DNA of 62,220 nucleotides. Source: Cristatella mucedo (lineage: Eukaryota; Bryozoa; Phylactolaemata; Cristatellidae). The stretch covers positions 1 through 62,220 of the forward strand of contig WPIO01000383.1 of NCBI GenBank assembly GCA_009760855.2, in the 5' to 3' direction. The position numbers were made by a program, and so were the translations under genes. Numbering within the stretch: position 1 is the first letter of the stretch; every line of letters begins with the position of its first letter. Positions 34,201 to 47,770 of this stretch are shown piece after piece. The notes below the pieces were generated by a model. It was not told the origin of the DNA. It was given only the letters and a program-made list of their open reading frames with translations, and made no database searches.

Positions 34201-36853
34201 TGCTTGAAACAAGGTGCAGCACTCTGCTGCCAGCCAGCTCACGCTCCGACATGTAGATTTGAAGTTTCTAGATATTCTGCGATCTGCTGCGAACTCGTGC
34301 GAAATGTGTTATTTACGTGCGAAATGCTTGAAACAAGGTGCAGCACTCTGCTGACAGCCAGCGCACGCTCCGACATGTAGATTCGAAGTTTCTAGATATT
34401 CAGCGATCTGCTGCGAACTCGTGCGAAATGTGTTATTTACGTGCGAAATGCTTAAAACAAGGTGCAGCACTCTGCTGCCAGCCAGCTCACGCTCCGACAT
34501 GTAGATTTGAAGTTTCTAGATATTCTGCGATCTGCTGCGAACTCGTGCGAAATGTGTTATTTACGTGCGAAATGCTTTAAACATGGTGCAGCACTCTGCT
34601 GCCAGCCAGTGCACGCTCCGACATGTAGATTTGAAGTTTCTAGATATTCCGCGATCTGCTGCGAACTCGTGCGAAATGTGTTATTCGAGTGCAAAATGCT
34701 CAAAACAAGGTGCAGCACTCTGCTGCCAGCCAGTGCACGCTCCGACATGTAGATTCGAAGTTTCTAGATATTCTGCGATCTGCTGCGAACTCGTGCGAAA
34801 TGTGTTATTGACGTGCGAAATGCTTGAAACAAGGTGCAGCACTCTGCTGCCAGCCAGCGCACGCTCCGACAAGCAGATTTGAAGTTTCTGGATATTCTGC
34901 GATCTGCTGCGAACTCGTGCGAAATGTGTTATTTACGTGCGAAATGCTTGAAACAAGGTGCAGCACTCTGCTGCCAGCCAGCCCATGCTCCGACAAGCAG
35001 ATTTGAAGTTTCTGGATATTCTGCGATCTGCTGCGAACTCGTGCGAAATGTGTTATTTACGTGCAAAATGCTTGAAACAAGGTGCAGCACTCTGCTGCCA
35101 GCCAGCTCACGCTCCGACATGCAGATTTGAAGTTTCTAGATATTCCGCGATCTGCTGCGAACTCGTGCGAAATGTGTTATTTACGTGCGAAATGCTTTAA
35201 ACAAGGTGCAGCACTCTGCTGCCAGCAAGTGCACGCTCCGACAAGCAGATTTGAAGTTTCTACATATTCCGCGATCTGCTGCGAACTCGTGCGAAACGTG
35301 TTATTTACGTGCGAAATGCTTGAAAACAAGGTGCAGCACTCTGCTGCCAGCCAGCGCACGCTCCGACATGTAGATTTGAAGTTTCTAGATATTCCGCGAT
35401 CTGCTGCGAACTCGTGCGAAATGTGTTATTTGACGTGCGAAATGCTTGAAACAAGGTGCAGCACTCTGCTGCCAGCCAGCTCACGCTCCGACAAGTAGAT
35501 TTGAAGTTTCTAGATATTCCGCGATCTGCTGCGAACTCGTGCGAAATGTGTTATTTACGTGCGAAATGCTTGAAACAAGGTGCAGCACTCTGCTGCCAGC
35601 CAGCCCACGCTCCGACAAGCAGATTTGAAGTTTCTAGATATTCCGCGATCTGCTGCGAACTCGTGCGAAATGTGTTATTTCGAGTGCGAAATGCTTGAAA
35701 CAAGGTGCAGCACTCTGCTGCCAGCCAGCTCACGCTCCGACATGTAGATTCGAAGTTTCTAGATATTCCGCGATCTGCTGCGAACTCGTGCGAAATGTGT
35801 TATTGACGTGCGAAATGCTTGAAACAAGGTGCAGCACTCTGCTGCCAGCCAGCGCACGCTCCGACAAGCAGATTTGAAGTTTCTGGATATTCTGCGATCT
35901 GCTGCGAACTCGTGCGAAATGTGTTATTGACGTTCGAAATGCTTGAAACAAGGTGCAGCACTCTGCTGCCAGCCAGCGCACGCTCCGACATGTAGATTTG
36001 AAGTTTCTAGATATTCCGCGATCTGCTGCGAACTCGTGCGAAATGTGTTATTCGAGTGCGAAATGCTTGAAACAAGGTGCAGCACTCTGCTGCCAGCCAG
36101 CGCACGCTCCGACATGCAGATTTGAAGTTTCTAGATATTCCGCGATCTGCTGCGAACTCGTGCGAAATGTGTTATTGACGTTCGAAATGCTTAAAACAAG
36201 GTGCAGCACTCTGCTGCCAGCCAGCCCACGCTCCGACATGTAGATTTGAAGTTTCTAGATATTCCGCGATCTGCTGCGAACTCGTGCGAAATGTGTTATT
36301 TACGTGCAAAATGCTTGAAACAAGGTGCAGCACTCTGCTGCCAGCCAGCTCACGCTCCGACATGTAGATTCGAAGTTTCTAGATATTCCGCGATCTGCTG
36401 CGAACTCGTGCGAAATGTGTTATTGACGTTCGAAATGCTTGAAACAAGGTGCAGCACTCTGCTGCCAGCCAGCGCACGCTCCGACAAGCAGATTTGAAGT
36501 TTCTGGATATTCCGCGATCTGCTGCGAACTCGTGCGAAATGTGTTATTTCCGTGCAAAATGCTTAAACAAAGGTGCAGCACTCTGCTGCCAGCCAGCTCA
36601 CGCTCCGACATGTAGATTTGAAGTTTCTAGATATTCCGCGATCTGCTGCGAACTCGTGCGAAATGTGTTATTTACGTGCAAAATGCTTGAAACAAGGTGC
36701 AGCACTCTGCTGCCAGCCAGCTCACGCTCCGACAAGCAGATTTGAAGTTTCTGGATATTCTGCGATCTTCTGCGAACTCGTGCGAAATGTGTTATTTACT
36801 TGCGAAATACTTAAAACAAGGTGCAGCACTCTGCTGCCAGCCAGCACACGCTC
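31293..36853 (+). repeat. Near-consensus region
   Basis: About 45 monomers. The first few include GAGAGAGAAATG and GAAAGAACGTGC copies (31.33, 33.07 kb) and an I-J pair (about 31.78-31.95 kb). The rest are close to the reference, with the two main subfamilies (AAGCAG...CTGG and ATGTAG...CTAG) intermixed. An I copy at about 36.75-36.83 kb leads into the next marked region. Nothing other than satellite. Confidence 0.85.
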
Positions 36854-38610
36854 CGACAAGTAGGTTTCGAAGTTTCTAGATATACGGCGATCTGCTGCGA
36901 ACTCGTGCGAAATGTGTTATTTACGTGCAAAATGCTTGAAACAAGGTGAAGCACTCTTCAGCCAGCCAGCTCACGCTCCGACACGTAGATTTGAAATTGT
37001 TAGATATTCCGCGATCTACTGTAAACTCGTGCGAAACGTGTTATTAACGTTCGAAATGCTTGAAACAAGGTGCAGCACTCTGCTGCCAGCCTGAGCACGC
37101 TCCAACAAGCAGAATTGAAGTTTCTGGATATTCCGCGATCTGCTGCGAACTTGTGCGAAATGTGATATTAACGTGCCAAAAGCTTGAAACAAGGTGCAGC
37201 ACTCTGCTGACAGCCACCGCACGCTCCGACAAGCAGATTTGAAGTTTCTAGATATTCTGCGATCTGCTGCGAACTCGTGCGAAATGTGTTATTTACGTGC
37301 AAAATGCTTAAAACAAGGTGCAGCACTCTGCTGCCAGCCAGCTCACGCTCCGACATGTAGATTCGAAGTTTCTAGATATTCTGCGATCTGCTGCGAACTC
37401 GTGCGAAAATGTGTTATTTACATGCGAAATGCTTTAAACAAGGTGCAGCACTCTGCTGCCAGCCAGTGCACGCTCCGACAAGCAGATTTGAAGTTTCTAC
37501 ATATTCCGCGATCTGCTGCGAACTGGTGCGAAACGTGTTATTTTACGTGCGAAATGCTTGAAACAAGGTGCAGCACTCTGCTGCCAGCCAGCCCACGCTC
37601 CGACAAGCAGATTTGAAGTTTCTGGATATTCTGCGATCTGCTGCGAACTCGTGCGAAATGTGTTATTCGAGAGCGAAATGCTTGAAAGAAGGTGCAGCAC
37701 TCTGCTGCCAGCCAGCTCACGCTCCGACATGTAGATTCGAAGTTTCTAGATATTCCGCGATCTGCTGCGAACTCGTGCGAAATGTGTATTGACGTACGAA
37801 ATGCTTGAAACAAGGTGCAGCACTCTGCTGCCAGCCAGCACACGCTCCGACATGTAGATTTAAAGTTTCTAGATATTCTGCGATCTGCTGCGAACTCGTG
37901 CGAAATGTGTTACATACGTGCGAAATGCTTAAAACAAGGTGCAGCACTCTGCTGCCAGCCAGCCCACGCTCCGAAATCTAGATTTTAAGTTTCTACATAT
38001 TCCGAGATCTGCTGCGAACTCGTGCGTAATGTGTTATATGAGTGCGAATGCTTAAAACAAGGTGCAGCACTCTGCTGCTAGCAAGCTCACGCTCCGACAT
38101 GCAGATTTGAAAATTCTAGATTTCTGCGATCTGCTGCGAACTCGTGCGAAGTGTGTTTTTTGACTGCGAAATGCTCAAAACAAGGTGGCCCACTCTGCTG
38201 CCAGGCAGCCCACGCTCCGACATGTACATTTGAAGTTTCTAGAAATTCCGCGATCTGCTGCGAACTCGTGCGAAATGTGTTATTTACGTGCAAAATGCTT
38301 AAAACAAGGTGCAGCACTCTGCAGCCAGCCAGCACACCCTCCGACATGTTGATTCGAAGTTTCTAGATATTCCGCGATCTGCTGCGAACTCGCGCGAAAT
38401 GTGTTATTGACGTTCGAAATTCTTGAAACAAGGTGCAGCACTCTGCTGCCAGCCAGCTCACGCTCCGACAAGCAGATTTGAAGTTTCTGGATATTCTGCA
38501 ATCTGCTGCGAACTCGTGCGAAATGTGTTATTTACTTGTGAAATACTTAAAACAAGGTGCAGCACTCTGCTGACAGGCAGTGCACGCTCCGACACGTAGA
38601 TTTGAAGTTT
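36854..38610 (+). repeat. Marked region 4 (J-K-L-M ... B-C-D-E-F-G-H-I-R)
   Basis: J-K (36854-37091, identical to 1-238) leads into L-M (to about 37.25 kb, matching 22571-22790). After three near-consensus copies, B begins near 37.62 kb, then C, D (TTACATACG), E (37.97 kb), F (38.1 kb), G (38.22 kb), H (38.34 kb), I (38.48 kb) and R (38.6 kb). This is one of the most complete ordered passes and shows that J-K-L-M can stand before as well as after the B-I run. Confidence 0.85.
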
Positions 38611-41130
38611 CTAGTTATTCTGCGATCTGCTGCGAACTCGTGCGAAATGTGTTATTTACGTGCGAAATGCTTGAAACAAGGTGCAGCACTCTGCTGCCAG
38701 CCAGCTCACGCTCCGACATGCAGATTTGAAGTTTCTAGATATTCCGCGATCTGCTGCGAACTCGTGCGAAATGTGTTATTTACGTGCGAAATGCTTAAAA
38801 CAAGGTGCAGCACTCTGCTGCCAGCCAGCGCACGCTCCGACAAGCAGATTTGAAGTTTCTGGATATTCTGCGATCTGCTGCGAACTCGTGCGAAATGTGT
38901 TATTTACGTGCGAAATGCTTGAAACAAGGTGCAGCACTCTGCTGCCAGCCAGCTCACGCTCCGACATGCAGATTTGAAGTTTCTTCATATTCCGCGATTT
39001 GCTGCGAACTCGTGCGAAACGTGTTAATGACGTGCGAAATGATTTAAACATGGTGCAGCACTCTGCTGCCAGTCAGCGCACGCTCCGACAAGCAGATTTG
39101 AAGTGTCTACATATTCCGCGATCTGGTGCGAACTCGTGCGAAACGTGTTATTTACGTGCGAAATGCTTTAAACACAAGGTGCAGCACTCTGCTGCCAGCC
39201 AGCGCACGCTCCGACATGTAGGTTTCAAAGTTTCTGGATATTCCGCGATCTGCTGCGAACTCGTGCGAAATGTGTTATTTGACGTGCGAAATGCTTGAAA
39301 CAAAGGTGCAGCACTCTGCTGCCAGCCAGCGCACGCTCCGACATGTAGATTTGAAGTTTCTAGATATTCCGCGATCTGCTGCGAACTCGTGCGAAATGTG
39401 TTATTCGAGTGCGAAATGCTTGAAACAAGGTGCAGCACTCTGCTGCCAGCCAGCTCACGCTCCGACATGTAGATTTGAAGTTTCTAGATATTCCGCGATC
39501 TGCTGCGAACTCGTGCGAAATGTGTTATTTACGTGCGAAATGCTTGAAACAAGGTGCAGCACTCTGCTGCCAGCCAGCACACGCTCCGACATGTAGATTT
39601 GAAGTTTCTAGATATTCCGCGATCTGCTGCGAACTCGTGCGAAATGTGTTATTCGAGTGCGAAATGCTTGAAAAAAAGTGCACCACTCTGCTGCCAGCCA
39701 GCACACGCTCCGACATGTAGATTTTAAGTTTCTAGATATTCCGCGATCTGCTGCGAACTCGTGCGAAATGTGTTATTTACGTGCGAAAAGCTTGAAAAAC
39801 AAGGTGCAGCACTCTGCTGCCAGCCAGCGCACGCTCCGACATGTAGATTTGAAGTTTCTAGATATTCCGCGATCTGCTGCGAACTCGTGCGAAATGTGTT
39901 ATTTACGTGCAAAATGCTTGAAACAAGGTGCAGCACTCTGCTGCCAGCCAGCTCACGCTCCGACATGTAGATTTGAAGTTTCTAGATATTCCGCGATCTG
40001 CTGCGAACTCGTGCGAAATGTGTTATTGACGTGCGAAATGCTTGAAACAAGGTGCAGCACTCTGCTGCCAGCCAGCGCACGCTCCGACAAGCAGATTTGA
40101 AGTTTCTGGATATTCCGCGATCTGCTGCGAACTCGTGCGAAACGTGTTATTTACGTGCGAAAAAGCTTGAAACAAGGTGCAGCACTCTGCTGACAGCCAC
40201 CGCAAGCTCCGACAAGCAGATTTGAAGTTTCCAGATATTCAGCGATCTGCTGCGAACTCGTGCGAAATGTGTTATTTACGTGCGAAATGCTTAAAACAAG
40301 GTGCAGCACTCTGCTGCCAGCCAGCGCACGCTCCGACAAGCAGATTTGAAGTTTCTACATATTCCGCGATCTGGTGCGAACTCGTGCGAAACGTGTTATT
40401 TACGTGCACTGCAGCCCTCTGCTACCAGCCAGCACACGCTCCGACATGTAGATTCGAAGTTTCTAGATATTCCGCGATCTGCTGCGAACTCGTGCGAAAT
40501 GTGTTATTGACGTGCGAAATGCTTGAAACAAGGTGCAGCACTCTGCTGCCAGCCAGCTCACGCTCCGACAAGCAGATTTGAAGTTTCTGGATATTCTGCG
40601 ATCTTCTGCGAACTCGTGCGAAATGTGTTATTTACTTGCGAAATGCTTAAAACAAGGTGCAGCACTCTGCTGACAGCCAGTGCACGCTCCGACATGTAGA
40701 TTTGAAGTTTCTGGATATTTCTGCGATCTGCTGCGAACTCGTGCGAAATGTGTTATTTACGTGCGAAATGCTTGAAACAAGGTGCAGCACTCTGCTGACA
40801 GCCAGCCCACGCTCCGACAAGCAGATTTTTGAAGTTTGCGAAGTGGATAGATATTCCGCGATCTGCTGCGAACTCGTGCGAATGTGTGTTATTCGAGTGC
40901 GAAATGCTCAAACAAGGTGCAGCACTCTGCTGCCAGCCAGCCCACGCTCCGACAAGCAGATTTGAAGTTTCTGGATATTCCGCGATCTGCTGCGAACTCG
41001 TGCGAAATGTGTTATTCCAGTGCGAAATGCTTGAAAGAAGGTGCAGCACTCTGCTGCCAGCCAGCTCACGCTCCGACATGTAGATTCGAAGTTTCTAGAT
41101 ATTCCGCGATCTGCTGCGAACTCGTGCGAA
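38610..41130 (+). repeat. Near-consensus region
   Basis: About 20 monomers. A T copy lies near 39.05-39.17 kb. Extra-A copies occur near 39.30, 39.67 and 39.80 kb. One shortened copy (108 bp, 40359-40466) reads GTGCACTGCAGCCCTC. The copy near 40.83 kb carries an insertion described separately. Confidence 0.83.
40825..40852 (+). repeat. Insertion resembling type A sequence in a monomer head
   Basis: GATTTTTGAAGTTTGCGAAG followed by TGGATAG replaces GATTTGAAGTTTCTAG, adding about 12 bases. GCGAAGTGG is the signature of type A (GGTGCGAAGTGG), whose normal place is about 30 bp further on. A short templated patch from an A copy is a plausible source. Confidence 0.6.
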
Positions 41131-43650
41131 ATGTGTTATTGACGTTCGAAATTCTTGAAACAAGGTGCAGCACTCTGCTGCCAGCCAGCTTACGCTCCGA
41201 CAAGCAGATTTGAAGTTTCTGAATATTCTGCGATCTTCTGCGAACTCGTGCAAAATGTGTTATTTACTTGCGAAATACTTAAAACAAGGTGCAGCACTCT
41301 GCTGCCAGCCAGCGCACGCTCCGACATGTAGGTTTGAAGTTTCTAGATAGACCGCGATCTGCTGCGAACTCGTGCGAAATGTGTTATTTACGTGCAAAAT
41401 GCTTGAAACAAGGTGCAGCACTCTGCTGCCAGCCAGCTCACGCTCCGACATGTAGATTTGAAGTTTCTAGATATTCCGCGATCTGCTGTAAACTCGTGCG
41501 AAATGTGTTATTGACGTTCGAAATGCTTGAAACAAGGTGGAGCACTCTGCTGACAGCCACCGCACGCTCCGACAAGCAGATTTGAAGTTTCTGGATATTC
41601 TGTGATCTTCTGCGAACTCGTGGGAAATGTGTTATTTACGTGCAAAATGCTTGAAACAAGGTGCAGCACTCTGCTGCCAGCCAGCTCACGCTGCGACATG
41701 CTGATTTGAAGTTTCTAGATATTCCGCGATCTGCTGCAAACTCGTGCGAAATGTGTTATTCGAGTGCGAAATGCTTGAAAGAAGGTGCAGCACTCTGCTG
41801 CTAGCCAGTGCACGCTCCGACATGTAGATTCGAAGTTTCTAGATATTCCGCGATCTGCTGCGAACTCGTGCGAAATGTGTTATTTACATGCGAAAAGCTT
41901 GATACAAGGTGCAGCACTCTGCTGACAGGCAGTGCACGCTCCGACACGTAGATTTGAAGTTTCTAGATATTCTGCGATCTGCTGCGAACTCGTGCGAAAT
42001 GTGTTATTTACGTGCGAAATGCTTGAAACAAGGTGCAGCATTCTGCTGACAGCCAGCCCACGCTCCGACAAGCAGATTTGAAGTTTCTGGATATTCCGTG
42101 ATCTGGTGCGAAGTGGTGCGAACTGTGTTATTCGAGTGCGAAATGCTCAAAACAAGGTGCAGCACTCTGCTGCCAGCCAGCCCACGCTCCGACAAGCAGA
42201 TTTGAAGTTTCTGGATATTCTGCGATCTGCTGCGAACTCGTGCGAAATGTGTTATTCGAGAGCGAAATGCTTGAAAGAAGGTGCAGCACTCTGCTGCCAG
42301 CCAGCTCACGCTCCGACATGTATATTCGAAGTTTCTAGATATTCCGCGATCTGCTGCGAACTCGTGCAAAATGTGTATTGACGTACGAAATGCTTGAAAC
42401 AAGGTGCACCACTCTGCTGCCAGCCAGCACACGCTCCGACATGTAGATTTAAAGTTTCTAGATATTCTGCGATGTGATGCGAACTCGTGCGAAATGTGTT
42501 ACATACGTGCGAAATGCTTAAAACAAGGTGCAGCACTCTGCTGCCAGCCGACCCACGCTCCGAAATCTAGATTTTAAGTTTCTACATGTTCCGAGATCTG
42601 CTGCGAACTCGTGCGTAATGTGTTATATGAGTGCGAATGCTTAAAACAAGGTGCAGCACTCTGCTGCTAGCCAGCTCACGCTCCGACATGAGGATTTGAA
42701 GTTTCTAGATTTCTGCGATCTGCTGCGAACTCGTGCGAAGTGTGTTTTTTGACTGCGAAATGCTCAAAACAAGGTGGCGCACTCTGCTGCCAGGCAGCCC
42801 ACGCTCCGACATGTACATTTGAAGTTTCTAGAAATTCCGCGATCTGCTGCGAACTCGTGCGAAATGTGTTATTTACGTGCAAAACGCTTGAAACAAGGTG
42901 CAGCACTCTGCAGCCAGCCAGCACACGCTCCGACATGTTGATTCGAAGTTTCTAGATATTCCGCGATCTGCTGCGAACTCGCGCGAAATGTGTTATTGAC
43001 GTTCGAAATTCTTGAAACAAGGTGCAGCACTCTGCTGCCAGCCAGCTCACTCTCCGACAAGCAGATTTGAAGTTTCTGGATATTCTGCGATCTTCTGCGA
43101 ACTCGTGCGAAATGTGTTATTTACTTGTGAAATACTTAAAACAAGGTGCAGCACTCTGCTGACAGGCAGTGCACGCTCCGACACGTAGATTTGAAGTTTC
43201 TAGTTATTCTGCGATCTGCTGTGAACTCGTGCGAAATGTGTTATTTACGTGCGAAATGCTTGAAACAAGGTGCAGCATTCTGCTGACAGCCAGCCCACGC
43301 TCCGACAAGCAGATTTGAAGTTTCTGGATATTCCGTGATCTGGTGCGAAGTGGTGCGAACTGTGTTATTCGAGTGCGAAATGCTCAAAACAAGGTGCAGC
43401 ACTCTGCTGCCAGCCAGCCCACGCTCCGACAAGCAGATTTGAAGTTTCTGGATATTCTGCGATCTGCTGCGAACTCGTGCGAAATGTGTTATTCCAGAGC
43501 GAAATGCTTGAAAGAAGGTGCAGCACTCTGCTGACAGCCAGCTCACGCTCCGACATGTATATTCGAAGTTTCTAGATATTCCGCGATCTGCTGCGAACTC
43601 GTGCGAAATGTGTTATTGACGTTCGAAATTCTTGAAACAAGGTGCAGCAC
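41130..43650 (+). repeat. Marked region 5 with a 10-monomer higher-order unit
   Basis: After I, J-like (GTAGGTTTGAAG) and M copies and a Q near 41.7 kb, a clean run R-A-B-C-D-E-F-G-H-I spans 41951-43187. It is followed at once by R-A-B-C (43188 to about 43606). This is the clearest ordered unit in the window. Neighbouring monomers within the unit differ much more from each other than the two copies of the unit do, which is the usual mark of a higher-order repeat. Confidence 0.88.
41951..43606 (+). repeat. Higher-order repeat, period 1,237 bp (10 monomers)
   Basis: The R head starts at 41951 and 43188. The second copy covers R-A-B-C (about 415 bp). By eye it differs from the first at four sites: CTAGTT for CTAGAT, GCTGTGAAC for GCTGCGAAC, TTCCAGAGCG for TTCGAGAGCG, and CTGACAGCC for CTGCCAGCC. 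It ends abruptly near 43607, where a near-consensus monomer takes over. Confidence 0.88.
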
Positions 43651-44572
43651 TCTGCTGCCAGCCAGCTCACGCTCCGACAAGCAGATTTGAAGTTTCTGGA
43701 TATTCTGCGATCTGCTGCGAACTCGTGCGAAATGTGTTATTCGAGTGCGAAATGCTTAAAACAAGGTGCAGCACTCTGCTGCCAGCCAGCGCACGCTCCG
43801 ACATGTAGATTTGAAGTTTCTAGATATTCCGCGATCTGCTGCGAACTCGTGCGAAATGTGTTATTTACGTGCAAAATGCTTGAAACAAGGTGCAGCACAC
43901 TCTGCCAGCCAGCTAGCGCACGCTCCGACATGTAGATTTAAAGTTTCTAGATATTCCGCGATCTGCTGCGAACTCGTGCGAAATGTGTTATTGACGTTCG
44001 AAATGCTTGAAACAAGGTGCAGCACTCTGCTGCCAGCCAGCGCACGCTCCGACAAGCAGATTTGAAGTTTCTGGATATTCTGCGATCTGCTGCGAACTCG
44101 TGCGAAATGTGATATTTACGTGCCAAAAGCTTGAAACAAGGTGCAGCACTCTGCTGCCAGCCAGCTCACGCTCCGACATGCAGATTTGAAGTTTCTAGAT
44201 ATTCCGCGATCTGCTGCGAACTCGTGCGAAATGTGTTATTTACGTGCAAAATGCTTGAAACAAGGTGCAGCACTCTGCTGCCAGCCAGCGCACGCTCCGA
44301 CATTTAGATTTGAAGTTTCTACATATTCCGCGATCTGCTGCGAACTCGTGCGAAACGTGTTATTTACGTGCGAAATGCTTTAAACAAGGTGCAGCACTCT
44401 GCTGCCAGCCAGCCGCACGCTACGACATGCAGATTTGAAGTTTCTGGATATTCCGCGATCTGCTGCGAACTCGTGCGAAATGTGTTATTGAACGTGCCAA
44501 AATGCTTGAAACAAGGTGCAGCACTCTGCTGCCAGCCAGCGCTCGCTCCGACAAGCAGATTTGAAGTTTCTG

Positions 44573-44672
44573 GATATTCTGCGATCTGCTGCGAACTCGT
44601 GCGAAATGTGTTATTTACGTGCGAAATGCTTACAGCCAGTGCACGCTCCGACATGCAGATTTGAAGTTTCTA
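44573..44672 (+). repeat. Shortened monomer, 100 bp
   Basis: GAAATGCTT joins ACAGCCAGTG, removing about 24 bp that contain the whole dyad. Confidence 0.78.
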
Positions 44673-47390
44673 GATATTCCGCGATCTGCTGCGAACTCGT
44701 GCGAAATGTGATATTTACGTGCGAAATGCTTTAAACATGGTGCAGCACTCTGCTGCCAGTCAGCCCACGCTCCGACAAGCAGATTTGAAGTTTCTAGATA
44801 TTCCGCGATCTGCTCCGAACTTGTGCGAAATGTGTTATTCGACGTGCGAAATGCTTGAAACAAGGTGCAGCACTCTGCTGCCAGCCAGCTCACGCTCCGA
44901 CAAGTAGATTTGAAGTTTCTAGATATTCCGCGATCTGCTGCGAACTCGTGCGAAATGTGTTATTTACGTGCGAAATGCTTTAAACAAGGTGCAGCACTCT
45001 GCTGCCAGCCAGCGCACGCTCCGACATGTAGATTCGAAGTTTCTAGATATTCCGCGATCTGCTGCGAACTCGTGCGAAATGTGTTATTTACGTGCGAAAT
45101 GCTTTAAACAAGGTGCAGCACTCTGCTGCGAGCACGCACACGCTCCGACAAGCAGATTTGAAGTTTCTACATATTCCGCGATCTGCTGCGAACTTGTGCG
45201 AAATGTGTTATTTACGTGCGAAATACTTGAAACAAGGTGCAGCACTCTGCTGCCAGCCAGCGCACGCTCCGACATGTAGTTTCGAAGTTTCTAGATATTC
45301 CGCGATCTGCTGCGAACTCGTGCGAAATGTGTTATTTACGTGCGAAATGCTTGAAACAAGGTGCAGCACTCTGCAGCCAGCCAGCGCACGCTCCGACATG
45401 TAGATTTGAAGTTTCTAGATATTCCGCGATCTGCTGCGAACTCGTGCGAAATGTGTTATTTACGTGCGAAAATGCTTAAAACAAGGTGCAGCACTCTGCT
45501 GCCAGCCAGCTCACGCTCCGACATGTAGATTTGAAGTTTCTAGATATTCCGCGATCTGCTGCGAACTCGTGCGAAATGTGTTATTTACGTGCGAAATGCT
45601 TGAAAAACAAGGTTCAGCACTCTGCTGCCAGCCAGCTCACGCTCCGACATGCAGATTTGAAGTTTCTAGATATTCCGCGATCTGCTGCGAACTCGTGCGA
45701 AATGTGTTATTGACGTGCGAAATGCTTGAAACAAGGTGCAGCACTCTGCTGCCAGCCAGCGCACGCTCCGACATGCAGATTTGAAGTTTCTAGATATTCC
45801 GCGATCTGCTGTGAACTCGTGCGAAATGTGTGTATTTGACGTGCGAAATGCTTAAAAAACAAGGTGCAGCACTCTGCTGCCAGCCAGCGCACGCTCCGAC
45901 ATGTAGATTTGAAGTTTCTAGATATTCCGCGATCTGCTGCGAACTCGTGCGAAATGTGTTATTTACGTGCAAAATGCTTGAAACAAGGTGCAGCACTCTG
46001 CTGCCAGCCAGCTCACGCTCCGACATGTAGATTTGAAGTTTCTAGATATTCCGCGATCTGCTGCGAACTCGTGCGAAATGTGTTATTTACGTGCGAAATG
46101 CTTGAAACAAGGTGCAGCAGTCTGCTGGCAGCGAGCACGCACGCTCCGACAAGCAGATTTGAAGTTTCTGGATATTCCGCGATCTGCTGCGAACTCGTGC
46201 GAAATGTGTTATTGACGTTCGAAATGCTTGAAACAAGGTGCAGCACTCTGCTGACAGCCACTGCACGCTCCGACAAGCAGATTTGGAGTTTCTTGATATT
46301 CCGCGATCTGCTGCTAATTGGTGCGAAATGTGTTATTCGAGTGCGAAATGCTGAAAACAAGGTGCAGCACTCTGCTGCCAGCCAGGTCACGCTCCGACTT
46401 GCTGATTTGAAGTTTCTAGATATTCCGCGATCTGCTGCGAACTCGTGCGAAATGTGTTATTTACGTGCAAAATGCTTGAAACAAGGTGCAGCACTCTGCT
46501 GCCAGCCAGCTCACGCTCCGACATGTAGATTCGAAGTTTCTAGATATTCCGCGATCTGCTGCGAACTCGTGCGAAATGTGTTATTGACGTTCGAAATGCT
46601 TGAAACAAGGTGCAGCACTCTGCTGCCAGCCAGCGCACGCTCCGACAAGCAGATTTGAAGTTTCTGGATATTCTGCGATCTTCTGCGAACTCGTGCGAAA
46701 TGTGTTATTTACTTGTGAAATACTTAAAACAAGGTGCAGCACTCTGCTGACAGCCAGTGCACGCTCCGACATGTAGATTCGAAGTTTCTAGATATTCTGC
46801 GATCTGCTGCGAACTCGTGCGAAATGTGTTATTTACGTGCGAAATGCTTGAAACAAGGTGCAGCACTCTGCTGCCAGCCAGCGCACGCTCCGACATGCAG
46901 ATTTGAAGTTTCTACACATTCCGCGATCTGGTGCGAAGTCGTGCGAAACGTGTTATTTACGTGCGAAATGCTTTAAACATGGTGCAGCACTCTGCTGCCA
47001 GTCAGCTCACGCTCCGACATGCAGATTTGAAGTTTCTAGATATTCTGCGATCTGCTGCGAACTCGTGCGAAATGTGTTATTTACGTGCGAAATGCTTGAA
47101 ACAAGGTGCAGCACTCTGCTGCCAGCCAGCTCACGCTCCGACATGTAGATTCGAAGTTTCTAGATATTCCGCGATCTGCTGCGAACTCGTGCGAAATGTG
47201 TTATTGACGTTCGAAATGCTTGAAACAAGGTGCAGCACTCTGCTGCCAGCCAGCTCACGCTCCGACAAGCAGATTTGAAGTTTCTGGATATTCTGCGATC
47301 TTCTGCGAACTCGTGCGAAATGTGTTATTTACGTGCAAAATGCTTGAAACAAGGTGCAGCACTCTGCTGCCAGCCAGCGCACGCTCCGAC

Positions 47391-47770
47391 ATGTAGCTTT
47401 GAAGTTTCCAGATATTCCGCGATCTGCTGCGAACTCGTGGGAAATGTGTTATTTACGTGCAAAATGCTTAAAACAAGGTGCAGTACTCTGCTGCTAGCCA
47501 GCTTACGCTCCGACATGAAGATTTGAAGTTTCTAGATTTCCGCGATCTGCTGCGAACTCGTGCGAAGTGTGTTTTTTGACTGCGAAGTGCATTAAACAAG
47601 TTGCAGCATCCTGCTACCAGCAGCGCACGCTCCGACATGTACATTTGAAGTTTCTAGAAATTCCGCGATCTGCTGCGAACTCGTGCGAAATGTGTTATTT
47701 ACGTGCAAAATGCTTGAAACAAGGTGCAGCACTCTGCTGCCAGCCAGCACACGCTCCGACATGTTGATTT
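47391..47770 (+). repeat. Isolated N-F-G-H patch
   Basis: A four-monomer island in a near-consensus region. Its first 196 bp match 22897-23092. The following copy is unusual (GAAGTGCATTAAACAAG, TTGCAGCATCCTGCTACC, CCAGCAGCGC), after which come G (GTACATTTGAAG) and H-like (GTTGATTTGAAG) copies. It appears to be a transplanted block that has since diverged at its right end. Confidence 0.78.

Noticed and set aside
45864-46658. Open reading frame of 264 codons on the + strand, the longest of many that start MQHSAASQ or MRNAL
   Set aside because: It is a read-through of six satellite units. The 124-bp period changes frame in every copy, the same peptide fragments appear in all phases throughout the window, and stops come and go with single-base satellite variants. 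There is no sign of codon constraint or gene signals.
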